From assembly GCA_040507225.1 (NCBI GenBank), contig JBEVVG010000001.1:620001-684000 (forward strand): 64,000 nt of DNA, in the 5' to 3' direction. Below the pieces are notes generated by a model, which was given only the letters and a program-made list of their open reading frames with translations, ran no database searches and had not been told where the DNA came from. The DNA is from Thiodiazotropha sp040507225 (GTDB lineage: Bacteria; Pseudomonadota; Gammaproteobacteria; Chromatiales; Chromatiaceae). A program made the translations under genes and the position numbers. Positions within the stretch are counted from its first letter, which is position 1. Every line of letters begins with the position of its first letter. Shown here piece by piece: positions 24,593-32,451 of this stretch.

Positions 24593-26002
24593 ATGCACGG
24601 CAGACCCATGCTTAACGTCATGTCGAGTCCCAGCGAATTCAAACCTCCGGTCCAGCATTACCGACTCGCCCGGCGTTACGCCGTGACCAGCCTGATCGCG
24701 GTGGCGATCACCGCTCTGATGATCTTTTTCTTCTTTCGTTATGAAACCACCAGCATCGTCGAGGCGGCGAGCATTCGCAGTAATGAAACCCTGACGATCG
24801 CCACGGAGTACGCCCTCAACGATCACTTTGTGATGTTCCTCAATATCATCAAGCAGAATGAGGAGAGGAATATCTCGAAAATGCCCTTCGAGCCGCTGTT
24901 GCACCGGGTCATCGAGCGCATGCTGAACGATACCGACGTGATGCGCATCAAGCTCTATGATCTGTCCGGTCGGGTGGTCTATTCCACCGACCCGGACTAC
25001 AACGAGGATGATGAGGAGCACAATGAAGCCTTCGATTCCGCCGTGTCGGGCGAACCGGCTTCGAGTCTGATCTACGACGACAGACTCAGCCTGTTCACCT
25101 CGGTGGGAGAGAAAAACCTGGTGCAGACCTATGTGCCGATTCGCGCCACCCGCGATTCACCGGTGCTCGGGGTCATGGAGATCTATTCGGATATCGGCTA
25201 CTACGCCCTCGAGGCTAACCGGACCATCCTGATCCTGCTGGTGATCACCCTGACGCTGATGACTTTCCTGTATTTCTTCCTGCTGATCCATATCAAGCGA
25301 TCGGAACGTATCATCGAGGATCAGCACCGGGAAACCCAGGAGAAGAAGCGACTGCTTGAATATCTCACCTCGAAGATGATCACCGCCCAGGAGGATGAAA
25401 AGAAGCGCATCGCCTTCGAACTTCACGAGGACGTGGTGCAGACTCTGTCCGGCGCCAAGATGCAGCTGGAACGCTATCTCATCGACCTCGACAGGATCAC
25501 AGCGGATGACGAGATATCGCAACTGTCGCAAAACATCGTGCCGGTCCTGCAGGAGGCCGCACACAAGATTCGAGCCGTGGCCATCGACCTGAGACCGCCG
25601 AGTCTCGACGATTTCGGGCTCAAGGCGGCGCTCAATTCCCTGGTGTCGGAGTGTCATACGATCACCAAGGGTCTGGAAATCCAGGTCAACCTGGAGGTCG
25701 AAGAGGTTTCGGTTTCGCATGACCAGAAATCGATTCTCTATCGCATTCTCAAGGACACCATGAAGGGTATCTGCTTCGACGAGCAGATGAATGGCAGTGC
25801 CAGTTTCTCACTGATCCGGGAGGAAGACCGGCTCATCCTGCAGGTTCAGATCGAGAGCGAAGCGATCCGTAGCCGCTATCGCCAGGTGTTGCCTGGCTTT
25901 TTCGAATCGATGCAGGAGCGGACCATACTCTCCGGCGGGGAATTCATCGTGCGACAGCAGAAGGATGAGCGGCTGTGGGTGGAGTCCGTGTGGTTTTCCT
26001 GA
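24593..26002 (+). CDS. membrane sensor kinase homologue with degenerate ATP-binding domain
   Basis: Inner-membrane signalling protein of 469 residues. Seen: helix 1 (about 30-49), a periplasmic domain of about 160 residues with an acidic patch (DYNEDDEEHNE), helix 2 (about 211-233), a short coiled coil, and a HisKA_3 DHp domain with KKRIAFELHEDVVQ (His278) and RPPSLDDFGL. The following domain aligns with the HATPase fold (LYRILKD, then MQERTILSGGEF). It lacks the N-box asparagines, where KDTMKGICFDE replaces the usual ENN stretch, and lacks the DxGxG box altogether. It should not bind ATP normally. Inferred: it senses through the cytochrome/receptor protein encoded just upstream and works with an intact kinase such as the soluble one at 5.1 kb. 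ATG 24608 is an alternative start. Confidence 0.83.
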   Translation: MHGRPMLNVMSSPSEFKPPVQHYRLARRYAVTSLIAVAITALMIFFFFRYETTSIVEAASIRSNETLTIATEYALNDHFVMFLNIIKQNEERNISKMPFEPLLHRVIERMLNDTDVMRIKLYDLSGRVVYSTDPDYNEDDEEHNEAFDSAVSGEPASSLIYDDRLSLFTSVGEKNLVQTYVPIRATRDSPVLGVMEIYSDIGYYALEANRTILILLVITLTLMTFLYFFLLIHIKRSERIIEDQHRETQEKKRLLEYLTSKMITAQEDEKKRIAFELHEDVVQTLSGAKMQLERYLIDLDRITADDEISQLSQNIVPVLQEAAHKIRAVAIDLRPPSLDDFGLKAALNSLVSECHTITKGLEIQVNLEVEEVSVSHDQKSILYRILKDTMKGICFDEQMNGSASFSLIREEDRLILQVQIESEAIRSRYRQVLPGFFESMQERTILSGGEFIVRQQKDERLWVESVWFS

Positions 26003-26029
26003 TCATCCCGGTATCCCACCTGGATCAGA

Positions 26030-28924
26030 TCATTCAGTCGCTTCGGCAGGTGGATTCTGACTGGCCGGAACCGGCGCGGCAGGCTCTGCAGGAGTTGTTT
26101 CCGGTGCCTGCGAAACGTCTGCTTTGATTTCATCCTCATCGCTTACGCACGAACCGGCGGATCCCTGAGCAGTTGTTGAATCGGCATCGCCGCATAATCC
26201 CTGCTGCCGGTCTCCCGTTTGGGATTTCTCCGTTTTCGCCAATTCAGCATCGCGCTCCGGATTGCTTGCCGATGCATCGGTCTCGCCTGTGCCAGGCTGC
26301 TGGTAGTGGCTGAGATTCAGATCGAATCGTTGCAGCCCACCCGGTGTGCCGTTCGAGGCGCGGCTGCCCGATCCGCCGATCCCTCCCGAATCCCGGCGTG
26401 AATTGCTCATCGAGTTGCGTCCCGGGGCCGCCCCGGAAGCGCCCCCGGATGGAGCCGAGTAGGGTGAAACGAATGGCAGGGCGTCGTCATCCGCGATGCG
26501 CACGATGGCGGCCGAAGGCGCATAGATGCGGGCGCCCGCGCTGGGATTCGACAGGCTGACCGAGAAACTGCTCTCCTGCTCGTAACGGGTGTCGTTGAGG
26601 ATTTCCAGGGTGATTCGCTGGCGGGTGATTCCGGCAGGAAAAACCAGTGTTCCGGTGGCTGGGCTATAGTCGATGTCCTGCCGTGCTGAGCCGTCCTGAG
26701 TGGTGTACTCGACGCTGATCCGGTTGTCGGTCTGTCCGCTCCGGATAACGTCCAGCACGACCTGCAGCGCGTTCTCACTGACGTCGTATTGCGCAGCCTC
26801 GAGGTACAACGCTGCGGAACTTCCATCCGGGTCGTCATCGAGAATGGTCAGGGTGATACTGGCGGGATCGCCGATCGAGACACCGCCGGAGGGATTGCCG
26901 ATCACCGCCTGGAACTGTTCGTTGCCTTCGTACACCCGGTCATCGACCAGGCCGATGCTGACCTGCCGAGTGGTCTCGCCGTCAAGGAAACGGATCTCAT
27001 CCGAGCGGTGCAGATAATCTGTGCCTGCCAATGCGCTCCCGTCCACCAGGTTGAGCCACACGCTGACACTGCCCTGGCTACCGCCTGAACGTACCAGGGT
27101 CAGCAGGACCTCCCCCCGGGATTCGTTGACCGCCTGGGTGATCGAATCGAAGCCGATACTCCCCGCACCGTCGTCATCGAGGATCGTCACCTCCGCCTGA
27201 TCCGATGCGCCGAGGACCGCAGGCCCCTCGACACCCTCCAGACTGATGAACAGGGTCTCGTTGCTCTCGTCCAGGTTGTCATCGATGATGGGAATCTCAA
27301 AACTGCGCAGGGTTTCGCCTGCATCAAACTGCAGACGGCCGAACACCGGTGCGTAGTCACGTCCGGCCTGGGCGCTGCCGTTTTCGGTGCGGTAGCCGAT
27401 CGAGACCTCGCCGTCCGTATCCCCCTGACGCCTCACGCTGACGATCAGGCGTTGGGTGCTCTCATCCACCGAGTAATGAAGCTCGCTGAATCCCAGTTCA
27501 CCCCCTGCGGCACTCCCCTGACGCTCAAGCAGCAGATCGTAGGCCGCCGCGACATTCACCACCCCGTAGCCGAACAGGTCATCCGATCCGGGCTCACCCA
27601 GGTCATCCGCTGCGTCATACAGGGCGGTTTCGATCTGTGAGACCGGGACTTCCGGGAAGGCGCCCCGCAGCAGGGCCATCGCGCCGGTGACATGAGGCGC
27701 GGAAAACGAGGTGCCGGAGACCACGTTATAGCCAATCGGTAACCGGTCGGTGGTGTAGACCTGGGCGCCCGGAGCCACCAGTTTGGGGAACACCCCTCCG
27801 TCACAGGCCCCCGGGCCGCGGCTACTGAGCAGTTCGATGTTGTCGTTCGGGTCGATGGAACCGACCGAAACAGCACCGACATTGTTAGCCGGACTGATGC
27901 TGGTGGCGGAATAGGGACCGTAGTTGCCCGCCGAGAAAACCACCCCGATGTCCGCCTCGCGCAGCAGGCGGATATCCTCTTCGAACTCCTGATAGCACTG
28001 GTCGATGGTGTTGGCAAAACCCCAGGAATTGTTTACCAGGTCCGGTGCATCGTCCGTCAACGGGTCACCGTCAGGATCCAGCAACCACTGGAAGGCGGCG
28101 TGTATGGCGCTGAGCGTGCTCTGGTTGCCGTCATCGAAGATCCGGGCCGCGATCCACTGGGCACCGGGCGCGGCGCCAATTGCATAACCACTCTCATCCC
28201 CCCCCAGGATCAGTCCCAGGGCCTGAGTGCCGTGGCCAGCCAGGTCGGTGGGATACTCGTGTTGCAGGTAGGGGTCGAACCAACTGTAATCCCCCCCGCG
28301 CCAGCGTTCCGCAAGGTCCGGATGGTTGCCGTCGACACCGGAGTCCATGATCGCGACCACCACCCCCTCACCATCGATTCCCTGTTGCCAGAGTGGGTCG
28401 AGATTGAGCCGATCGATGTTCCACAGGGGCACGGCATCACTCTCTTCGGTGTCAGGCGTTTCCATGGTCAGGCGCATATCCGCGCTGATGCGTGACACCC
28501 CGGGCAGGCGTGAGATCTTTTCCAGCAATCCGGCGGGCGCATCGAAGGCCACCGCATTGATACTCCAGAAGGTCTTCAGCGGGGTCTTCACACCGTGGCT
28601 GCGCAGGAGTCCGGCAATCTGCCGGGTGGATGTTCGGGCTTCCTCCTTGAGGGTCCGAAAAACCTCGCGCCGAAAGCGTTTCTTTCGCATGTCCGGCGAA
28701 GCCGGCTCGCTCCGATATGCCTCGTCCGCCTGCGCCAGTGATCTCAGCTCACTGATCGGGTGGCCCCTTTCGAACCTCACAATCACTGGAATGCGCTGCT
28801 CATCTTCAGCCTGCGCACGCAGGCTTGTCACATCCGCGGTCAGCACGGCAGCCTCCGTCCACATGGGCATGGCACCGCTGACGAGCAGCAGTAGCGTGAG
28901 CAGTTGACGGTTGAACAGGGACAT
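26030..28924 (-). CDS. secreted subtilisin-like serine protease with Calx-beta repeats
   Basis: Exported S8-family protease of 964 residues. ATG at 28924 is preferred over one at 29053 because it starts directly with a signal peptide (FNRQLLTLLLLVSGAMP). Seen: a propeptide-like region (about 45-150); catalytic triad Asp194 (AIMDSGVDG), His231 (AGHGTQALG) and Ser406 (SGTSFSAPH), with the oxyanion Asn in NNSWG; three Calx-beta repeats (about 470-815); and a Gly/Ser/Pro- and Glu-rich C-terminal tail without a clear anchor. It is convergent with the sensor gene, 27 bases away. Its shared repeat type with the Calx-beta protein at 18.8 kb suggests it acts on, or in, the same surface layer, for instance to mature the secreted proteins. 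Confidence 0.92.
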   Translation of the reverse strand: MSLFNRQLLTLLLLVSGAMPMWTEAAVLTADVTSLRAQAEDEQRIPVIVRFERGHPISELRSLAQADEAYRSEPASPDMRKKRFRREVFRTLKEEARTSTRQIAGLLRSHGVKTPLKTFWSINAVAFDAPAGLLEKISRLPGVSRISADMRLTMETPDTEESDAVPLWNIDRLNLDPLWQQGIDGEGVVVAIMDSGVDGNHPDLAERWRGGDYSWFDPYLQHEYPTDLAGHGTQALGLILGGDESGYAIGAAPGAQWIAARIFDDGNQSTLSAIHAAFQWLLDPDGDPLTDDAPDLVNNSWGFANTIDQCYQEFEEDIRLLREADIGVVFSAGNYGPYSATSISPANNVGAVSVGSIDPNDNIELLSSRGPGACDGGVFPKLVAPGAQVYTTDRLPIGYNVVSGTSFSAPHVTGAMALLRGAFPEVPVSQIETALYDAADDLGEPGSDDLFGYGVVNVAAAYDLLLERQGSAAGGELGFSELHYSVDESTQRLIVSVRRQGDTDGEVSIGYRTENGSAQAGRDYAPVFGRLQFDAGETLRSFEIPIIDDNLDESNETLFISLEGVEGPAVLGASDQAEVTILDDDGAGSIGFDSITQAVNESRGEVLLTLVRSGGSQGSVSVWLNLVDGSALAGTDYLHRSDEIRFLDGETTRQVSIGLVDDRVYEGNEQFQAVIGNPSGGVSIGDPASITLTILDDDPDGSSAALYLEAAQYDVSENALQVVLDVIRSGQTDNRISVEYTTQDGSARQDIDYSPATGTLVFPAGITRQRITLEILNDTRYEQESSFSVSLSNPSAGARIYAPSAAIVRIADDDALPFVSPYSAPSGGASGAAPGRNSMSNSRRDSGGIGGSGSRASNGTPGGLQRFDLNLSHYQQPGTGETDASASNPERDAELAKTEKSQTGDRQQGLCGDADSTTAQGSAGSCVSDEDEIKADVSQAPETTPAEPAAPVPASQNPPAEATE

Positions 28925-29100
28925 AGGGCAGTAGTGTCGCGGCGACCTCAAGGGATAGGGAAAAACTTCGTGATCCCCATGCCGGCGACTCCCCTGAGGA
29001 TCGCTTGCCTGCGGGTTGGCCGTTACGACCGGAACAGGGGTAACGGGATTCAACGGGAATTTCCAACTACTATAGGCAGTGAGCCGATTCCACGATAGGA

Positions 29101-29138
29101 GTAGTATTACTACCTGGGGGTAGGGTCAGTTACTACCT
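29101..29138. promoter_or_regulatory. repeated TTACTACCT / GGTAGGGT sites upstream of the protease gene
   Basis: TTACTACCT occurs twice, at 29107-29115 and 29130-29138, 23 bases apart, i.e. about two helical turns. CTACC-TGGG-GGTAG (29110-29123) forms an inverted repeat that includes the octamer GGTAGGGT (29119-29126), as in the sites upstream of 7081 and 30200. GTAGT-ATT-ACTAC (29101-29113) overlaps. The cluster is about 180-215 bases upstream of the protease start (minus strand). Probable regulator-binding region; the factor is unknown. Confidence 0.45.
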
Positions 29139-29173
29139 TCGGTCGAGAACAGCAAAGCAAGCAAGAAGAACTG

Positions 29174-29438
29174 GGGCCTGTTAACACTAATCCGATAGTC
29201 CCTGTTGTGTCGAAAAAAGCGCCAATCAAGGCGCGAGGAGTGAAGTTTGGTGATTCCAAATGAACGACGAGCAACGCTGAGTGGCGCTTTTCCCGGCGCA
29301 ACCCTAAGGGCTGGGGCTGTATATACGCCCAGCGGCGTTATCATTCGCTTATGTAGCCGGGCTACACTACGCTCATTCTGCCTTGCTGGACGTAAATACA
29401 GCTCCAGCAGGAACTATCGGATTAGTGTGAACAGGCCC
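29174..29438. mobile_element. 265-bp MITE-like element with 31-bp terminal inverted repeats
   Basis: The left end (29174-29204, starting GGGCCTGTTAACACTAATCC) and the reverse complement of the right end (29438-29408, starting GGGCCTGTTCACACTAATCC) match at 29 of 31 bases. Internal segments near 29310 and 29390 also form an inverted repeat (GCTGGGGCTGTATATACG against GCTGGAGCTGTATTTACG). There is no transposase frame, so it is a non-autonomous element. I see no clear target duplication. It ends only six bases before the dsbB start and separates dsbB from the regulatory sites at 29101-29138. Confidence 0.8.
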
Positions 29439-29444
29439 TAACAG

Positions 29445-29957
29445 ATGCCTCTGGCTCATCGTCGTACCACCTGGTTGGGACTCGCCCTTGTGGCGTGCAT
29501 GCTGGAGGGTGCCGCACTCTACTTCCAGTACGGCCTCGACCTGGATCCCTGCGTACTGTGCGTGTATCAGAGAGCGGCGGTCCTGGGGATGCTGCTCTCG
29601 GCGCTGATTGTCATGATGGCTCCCCGCATGCTGATGCTGCGCTGGATCGGTTACCTGGGATGGGGACTGGCCGCAGGCTGGTGTTTGCAGCTGGCACTGG
29701 AACTGTCCGGCATGCAGATCGGCTGGATCGAACCGTCTCTGAGTTGTGATGTGAATGCCCGGTTTCCGGATTGGCTAAAGCTCGACCAATGGCTGCCGAC
29801 ACTGTTCAGGCCCACCGGTTTCTGCGGCGATATCCAGTGGAGTTTCCTGGCTCTGAGCATCCCCCAATGGATGGCGATCCTGATGCTCCTGCTGTTGCTG
29901 TTGCTGATCCTGCTGGTGGTGAATGATCTGCGAGAACGGCGTTCCCCTGACCCATAA
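29445..29957 (+). CDS. dsbB: disulfide bond formation protein B
   Basis: Inner-membrane quinone reductase that reoxidises DsbA. Seen: 170 residues, four membrane helices, the first redox pair CVLC in the first periplasmic loop (about residues 34-37), and the second pair of cysteines in the larger loop (SCDVN and GFCGDI). The ATG is six bases after the inverted-repeat element. Its only purine-rich upstream sequence (ACAGGCCCTAACAG) is partly element sequence, so the insertion has likely altered its ribosome site or promoter. A role in folding cysteine-bearing exported proteins from neighbouring loci is plausible. Confidence 0.93.
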   Translation: MPLAHRRTTWLGLALVACMLEGAALYFQYGLDLDPCVLCVYQRAAVLGMLLSALIVMMAPRMLMLRWIGYLGWGLAAGWCLQLALELSGMQIGWIEPSLSCDVNARFPDWLKLDQWLPTLFRPTGFCGDIQWSFLALSIPQWMAILMLLLLLLLILLVVNDLRERRSPDP

Positions 29958-30027
29958 CCTGATTGAAGACGCTGTAAACGGGGTATGGGAGGTGAATCAG
30001 AACTAGGTTCTGGACAGTAGATCCGGT

Positions 30028-30067
30028 GGTAGGGTTTTTATGCATACAAGGTAAGGGGTTACCCTAC
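30028..30067. promoter_or_regulatory. inverted GGTAGGGT / ACCCTAC pair upstream of gspD
   Basis: GGTAGGGT (30028-30035) and TACCCTAC (30060-30067) face each other across 24 bases, about 130-170 bases upstream of gspD. The octamer equals that in the sites at 6855 and 29119. Further downstream CTGCTGAA (30110-30117) and TTCAGCAG (30156-30163) could form a leader stem. The whole 242-base gap between dsbB and gspD appears to be a regulated promoter region. Confidence 0.4.
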
Positions 30068-30199
30068 ATGCAAATACACTCTCCGAGGGGTCACGCTGAA
30101 GGCTAAAATCTGCTGAAGTAACATCAGGGATCCAACAGGACTTAACAAGCCGGCTTTCAGCAGTTCAACAAGCCACTGGAAATTTGTCAGGAACGATTG

Positions 30200-32431
30200 A
30201 TGCGGAACAGAACGATACACAGGCTGGGTACAGTGTTTGCTGCTGCGGCATTGACGCTGCTTGCCTCCTGCGCACAGCAGCCGTCACGCGAAGCAGCCTC
30301 GCAACCGGTCTCGTCATCGGCCCGCATCCCGGCCTCACCCCCGCCGGTGATGGTCGCCCAGGAAGAGGATCAGGAGCTGGTGCTGTCCCGGGAAACCCGA
30401 CAGGAACCGGAATTCTATGTGCGCAAGGGTAGCGGTCAGTTCCTCGACACCAGCAGTGCGGCCGAGTCGGGCAAACAGCCGGCCAGGGGTGACATCACCC
30501 TGAACTTCGAGGCCGTGGATCTGCGCGAGGTGGTGAAAGTCGTCTTCGAGGAGATCCTTGGCGAAAACTATCTGATCGATGACAAGGTGCAGGGCAAGGT
30601 GACCATCCACACCACCTACCCGGTGAGCACCGATGCGGTGTTGCCGATCCTCGAAAATATCCTGCAGATGAACGGCGCGGTGCTGGTACGCAACGGAGCG
30701 CTCTACAAGATTCTCCCCGCAGGGGAGGTCAAGGGCATCGCACTCAAGCCCTCGGTCGGGCAGGGGGCTGCGGCGATGCGCGCTGGCCAGGGTGTGCAGG
30801 TGGTGCCCCTGAAATACATCTCCGCGGTGGAGATGAAGAAGATCCTCGAATCCTTCACCGCCTCGGGAGACCAGATCCGGGTCGACTCGGGACGCAATCT
30901 GCTGATCCTTTCGGGCTCCTACCAGAAGATCAACAATCTTTTGCAGACCGTCAAGATGTTCGATGTGGACTGGCTCAGTGGCATGTCTTTCGGCCTGATC
31001 CCGTTGAAATTCACCGATGCCAAAACCCTCACGGAGGAACTTCGCCAGCTGCTCGGGGATGGCGAGACCTCGCCCATGGGGTCGATGATCAAATTGATTC
31101 CCGTCGAGCGACTCAGCGCGGTCATGGTGATCAGTCCGCAACCCCGCTATATCGAGGAGGCCCGTCGGCTGATCTCGCAGTTCGATCAGGGCAGCGATCA
31201 ATCCCCGGACCGACGCCTGTATGTCTATCATCTGAAAAACGGCAAGGCGGAGAACATCGCGACAATCCTGCAGAGCATCTTCGGTAATGAGATCTCCGCC
31301 TCGCCGTCCGCTTCCAACATCAGCAGTTCCGACCCGTTGCAGCGCTCCAATGTCCGGGCGCCGACATCCACCGGTCTCGATCTCAAAACCAGCAATGCCG
31401 ATCGCAGCAACAGCCTGACCCAGGAGCAGCCCGCCATGGGCGGAGGGGCACCCGCCGGGCGCGAACCGGGAGCGGCAGGCGGCGGGACCGGCTCCAGCGG
31501 TTCGGCTGCGACGATCATCGCCGATGCGGACAACAATGCGATCCTGGTCATGGCCAGCCCACGGGATTACCAGAAGATCAAGGCCACCATCAGTCGTCTC
31601 GATGTTCCGCCCAAGCAGGTGATGATCGAGGCGACCATTGCGGAAGTCACCCTCAGCAACAACCTGAGCTACGGTGTGCGCTGGTTCTTCAACGGCACCA
31701 CTGGTGGAGGTCGTCCCTACCAGGGCGGGCTCGACACGCCGTTGCCCACCGGGATCAGCGGTGACGGATTCGCCCTCGGTCTGTTCAACAGCCTCGACGA
31801 GTTGCGGGCGTTTTTCGATATCCTGGAAAATGAATCCTCGGTGAAATTCCTCTCTGCGCCGCAAATCATGGTGATCGATAACCAGACAGCGAGTTTCCGG
31901 GTGGGTGATCAGATTCCCATCGTCACCCGCTCATCCCAGAGCACCACCGATCCCAACGCGCCGATCGTCTCAGAGGTGCAGTTCCGCGATACCGGCACCC
32001 TGTTGCAGGTCACCCCGAGAATCAATGAAGGCGGCATGGTCACCCTCGAGGTCAGCCAGGAGGTGAGTACCCCGGGTTCCGCGCCCGCCGTGGGCGGTGG
32101 CGGCAACGTGTCAATCTCGCAACGCACCATCGAAAGTACCGTCGTGGTGCATGACGGACAGACTGTGGTGCTGGGTGGTTTGATCCGGGAGAACACTTCC
32201 AATGGCAAGGCGGGCATCCCGGGGCTGATGGACATACCGCTGCTCGGTACCCTGTTCAGCAGCACCACCAAGGATGTCAGTCGCACCGAACTGCTGGTGA
32301 CCCTGACACCTAAGGTTGTGCGCAACCCTCAGGAAGCCTTTGAGATCTCCCAGGAACTTCGCGAACGCATCCGGGATGCTACACTGCTACAGAAACAGTT
32401 TATCGAATCCAGGGATGCCGAGCAGCTGTAA
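30200..32431 (+). CDS. gspD: type II secretion secretin GspD
   Basis: Outer-membrane channel of the type II secretion system. ATG 30200 is chosen over the adjacent TTG because AGGA precedes it and the protein then begins with a lipoprotein signal (LTLLASCAQQ, lipobox Cys about residue 22). Seen: 743 residues; N0/N1-type domains (DITLNFEAVDLREVVKVVF onward), N2/N3 modules, a low-complexity Gly/Ser/Pro loop (about 370-435), and the secretin core with VPPKQVMIEATIAEV, VVVHDGQTVVLGGLI and IPLLGTLF. The lipid anchor may let it reach the outer membrane without a separate pilotin. First gene of the gsp operon. Confidence 0.95.
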   Translation: MRNRTIHRLGTVFAAAALTLLASCAQQPSREAASQPVSSSARIPASPPPVMVAQEEDQELVLSRETRQEPEFYVRKGSGQFLDTSSAAESGKQPARGDITLNFEAVDLREVVKVVFEEILGENYLIDDKVQGKVTIHTTYPVSTDAVLPILENILQMNGAVLVRNGALYKILPAGEVKGIALKPSVGQGAAAMRAGQGVQVVPLKYISAVEMKKILESFTASGDQIRVDSGRNLLILSGSYQKINNLLQTVKMFDVDWLSGMSFGLIPLKFTDAKTLTEELRQLLGDGETSPMGSMIKLIPVERLSAVMVISPQPRYIEEARRLISQFDQGSDQSPDRRLYVYHLKNGKAENIATILQSIFGNEISASPSASNISSSDPLQRSNVRAPTSTGLDLKTSNADRSNSLTQEQPAMGGGAPAGREPGAAGGGTGSSGSAATIIADADNNAILVMASPRDYQKIKATISRLDVPPKQVMIEATIAEVTLSNNLSYGVRWFFNGTTGGGRPYQGGLDTPLPTGISGDGFALGLFNSLDELRAFFDILENESSVKFLSAPQIMVIDNQTASFRVGDQIPIVTRSSQSTTDPNAPIVSEVQFRDTGTLLQVTPRINEGGMVTLEVSQEVSTPGSAPAVGGGGNVSISQRTIESTVVVHDGQTVVLGGLIRENTSNGKAGIPGLMDIPLLGTLFSSTTKDVSRTELLVTLTPKVVRNPQEAFEISQELRERIRDATLLQKQFIESRDAEQL

Positions 32432-32451
32432 GCAACCCTGATGGGAGATGC

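Noticed and set aside
30335..31864. A 509-codon minus-strand frame inside gspD
   Set aside because: gspD carries all secretin motifs; the antisense frame has no recognisable domain.
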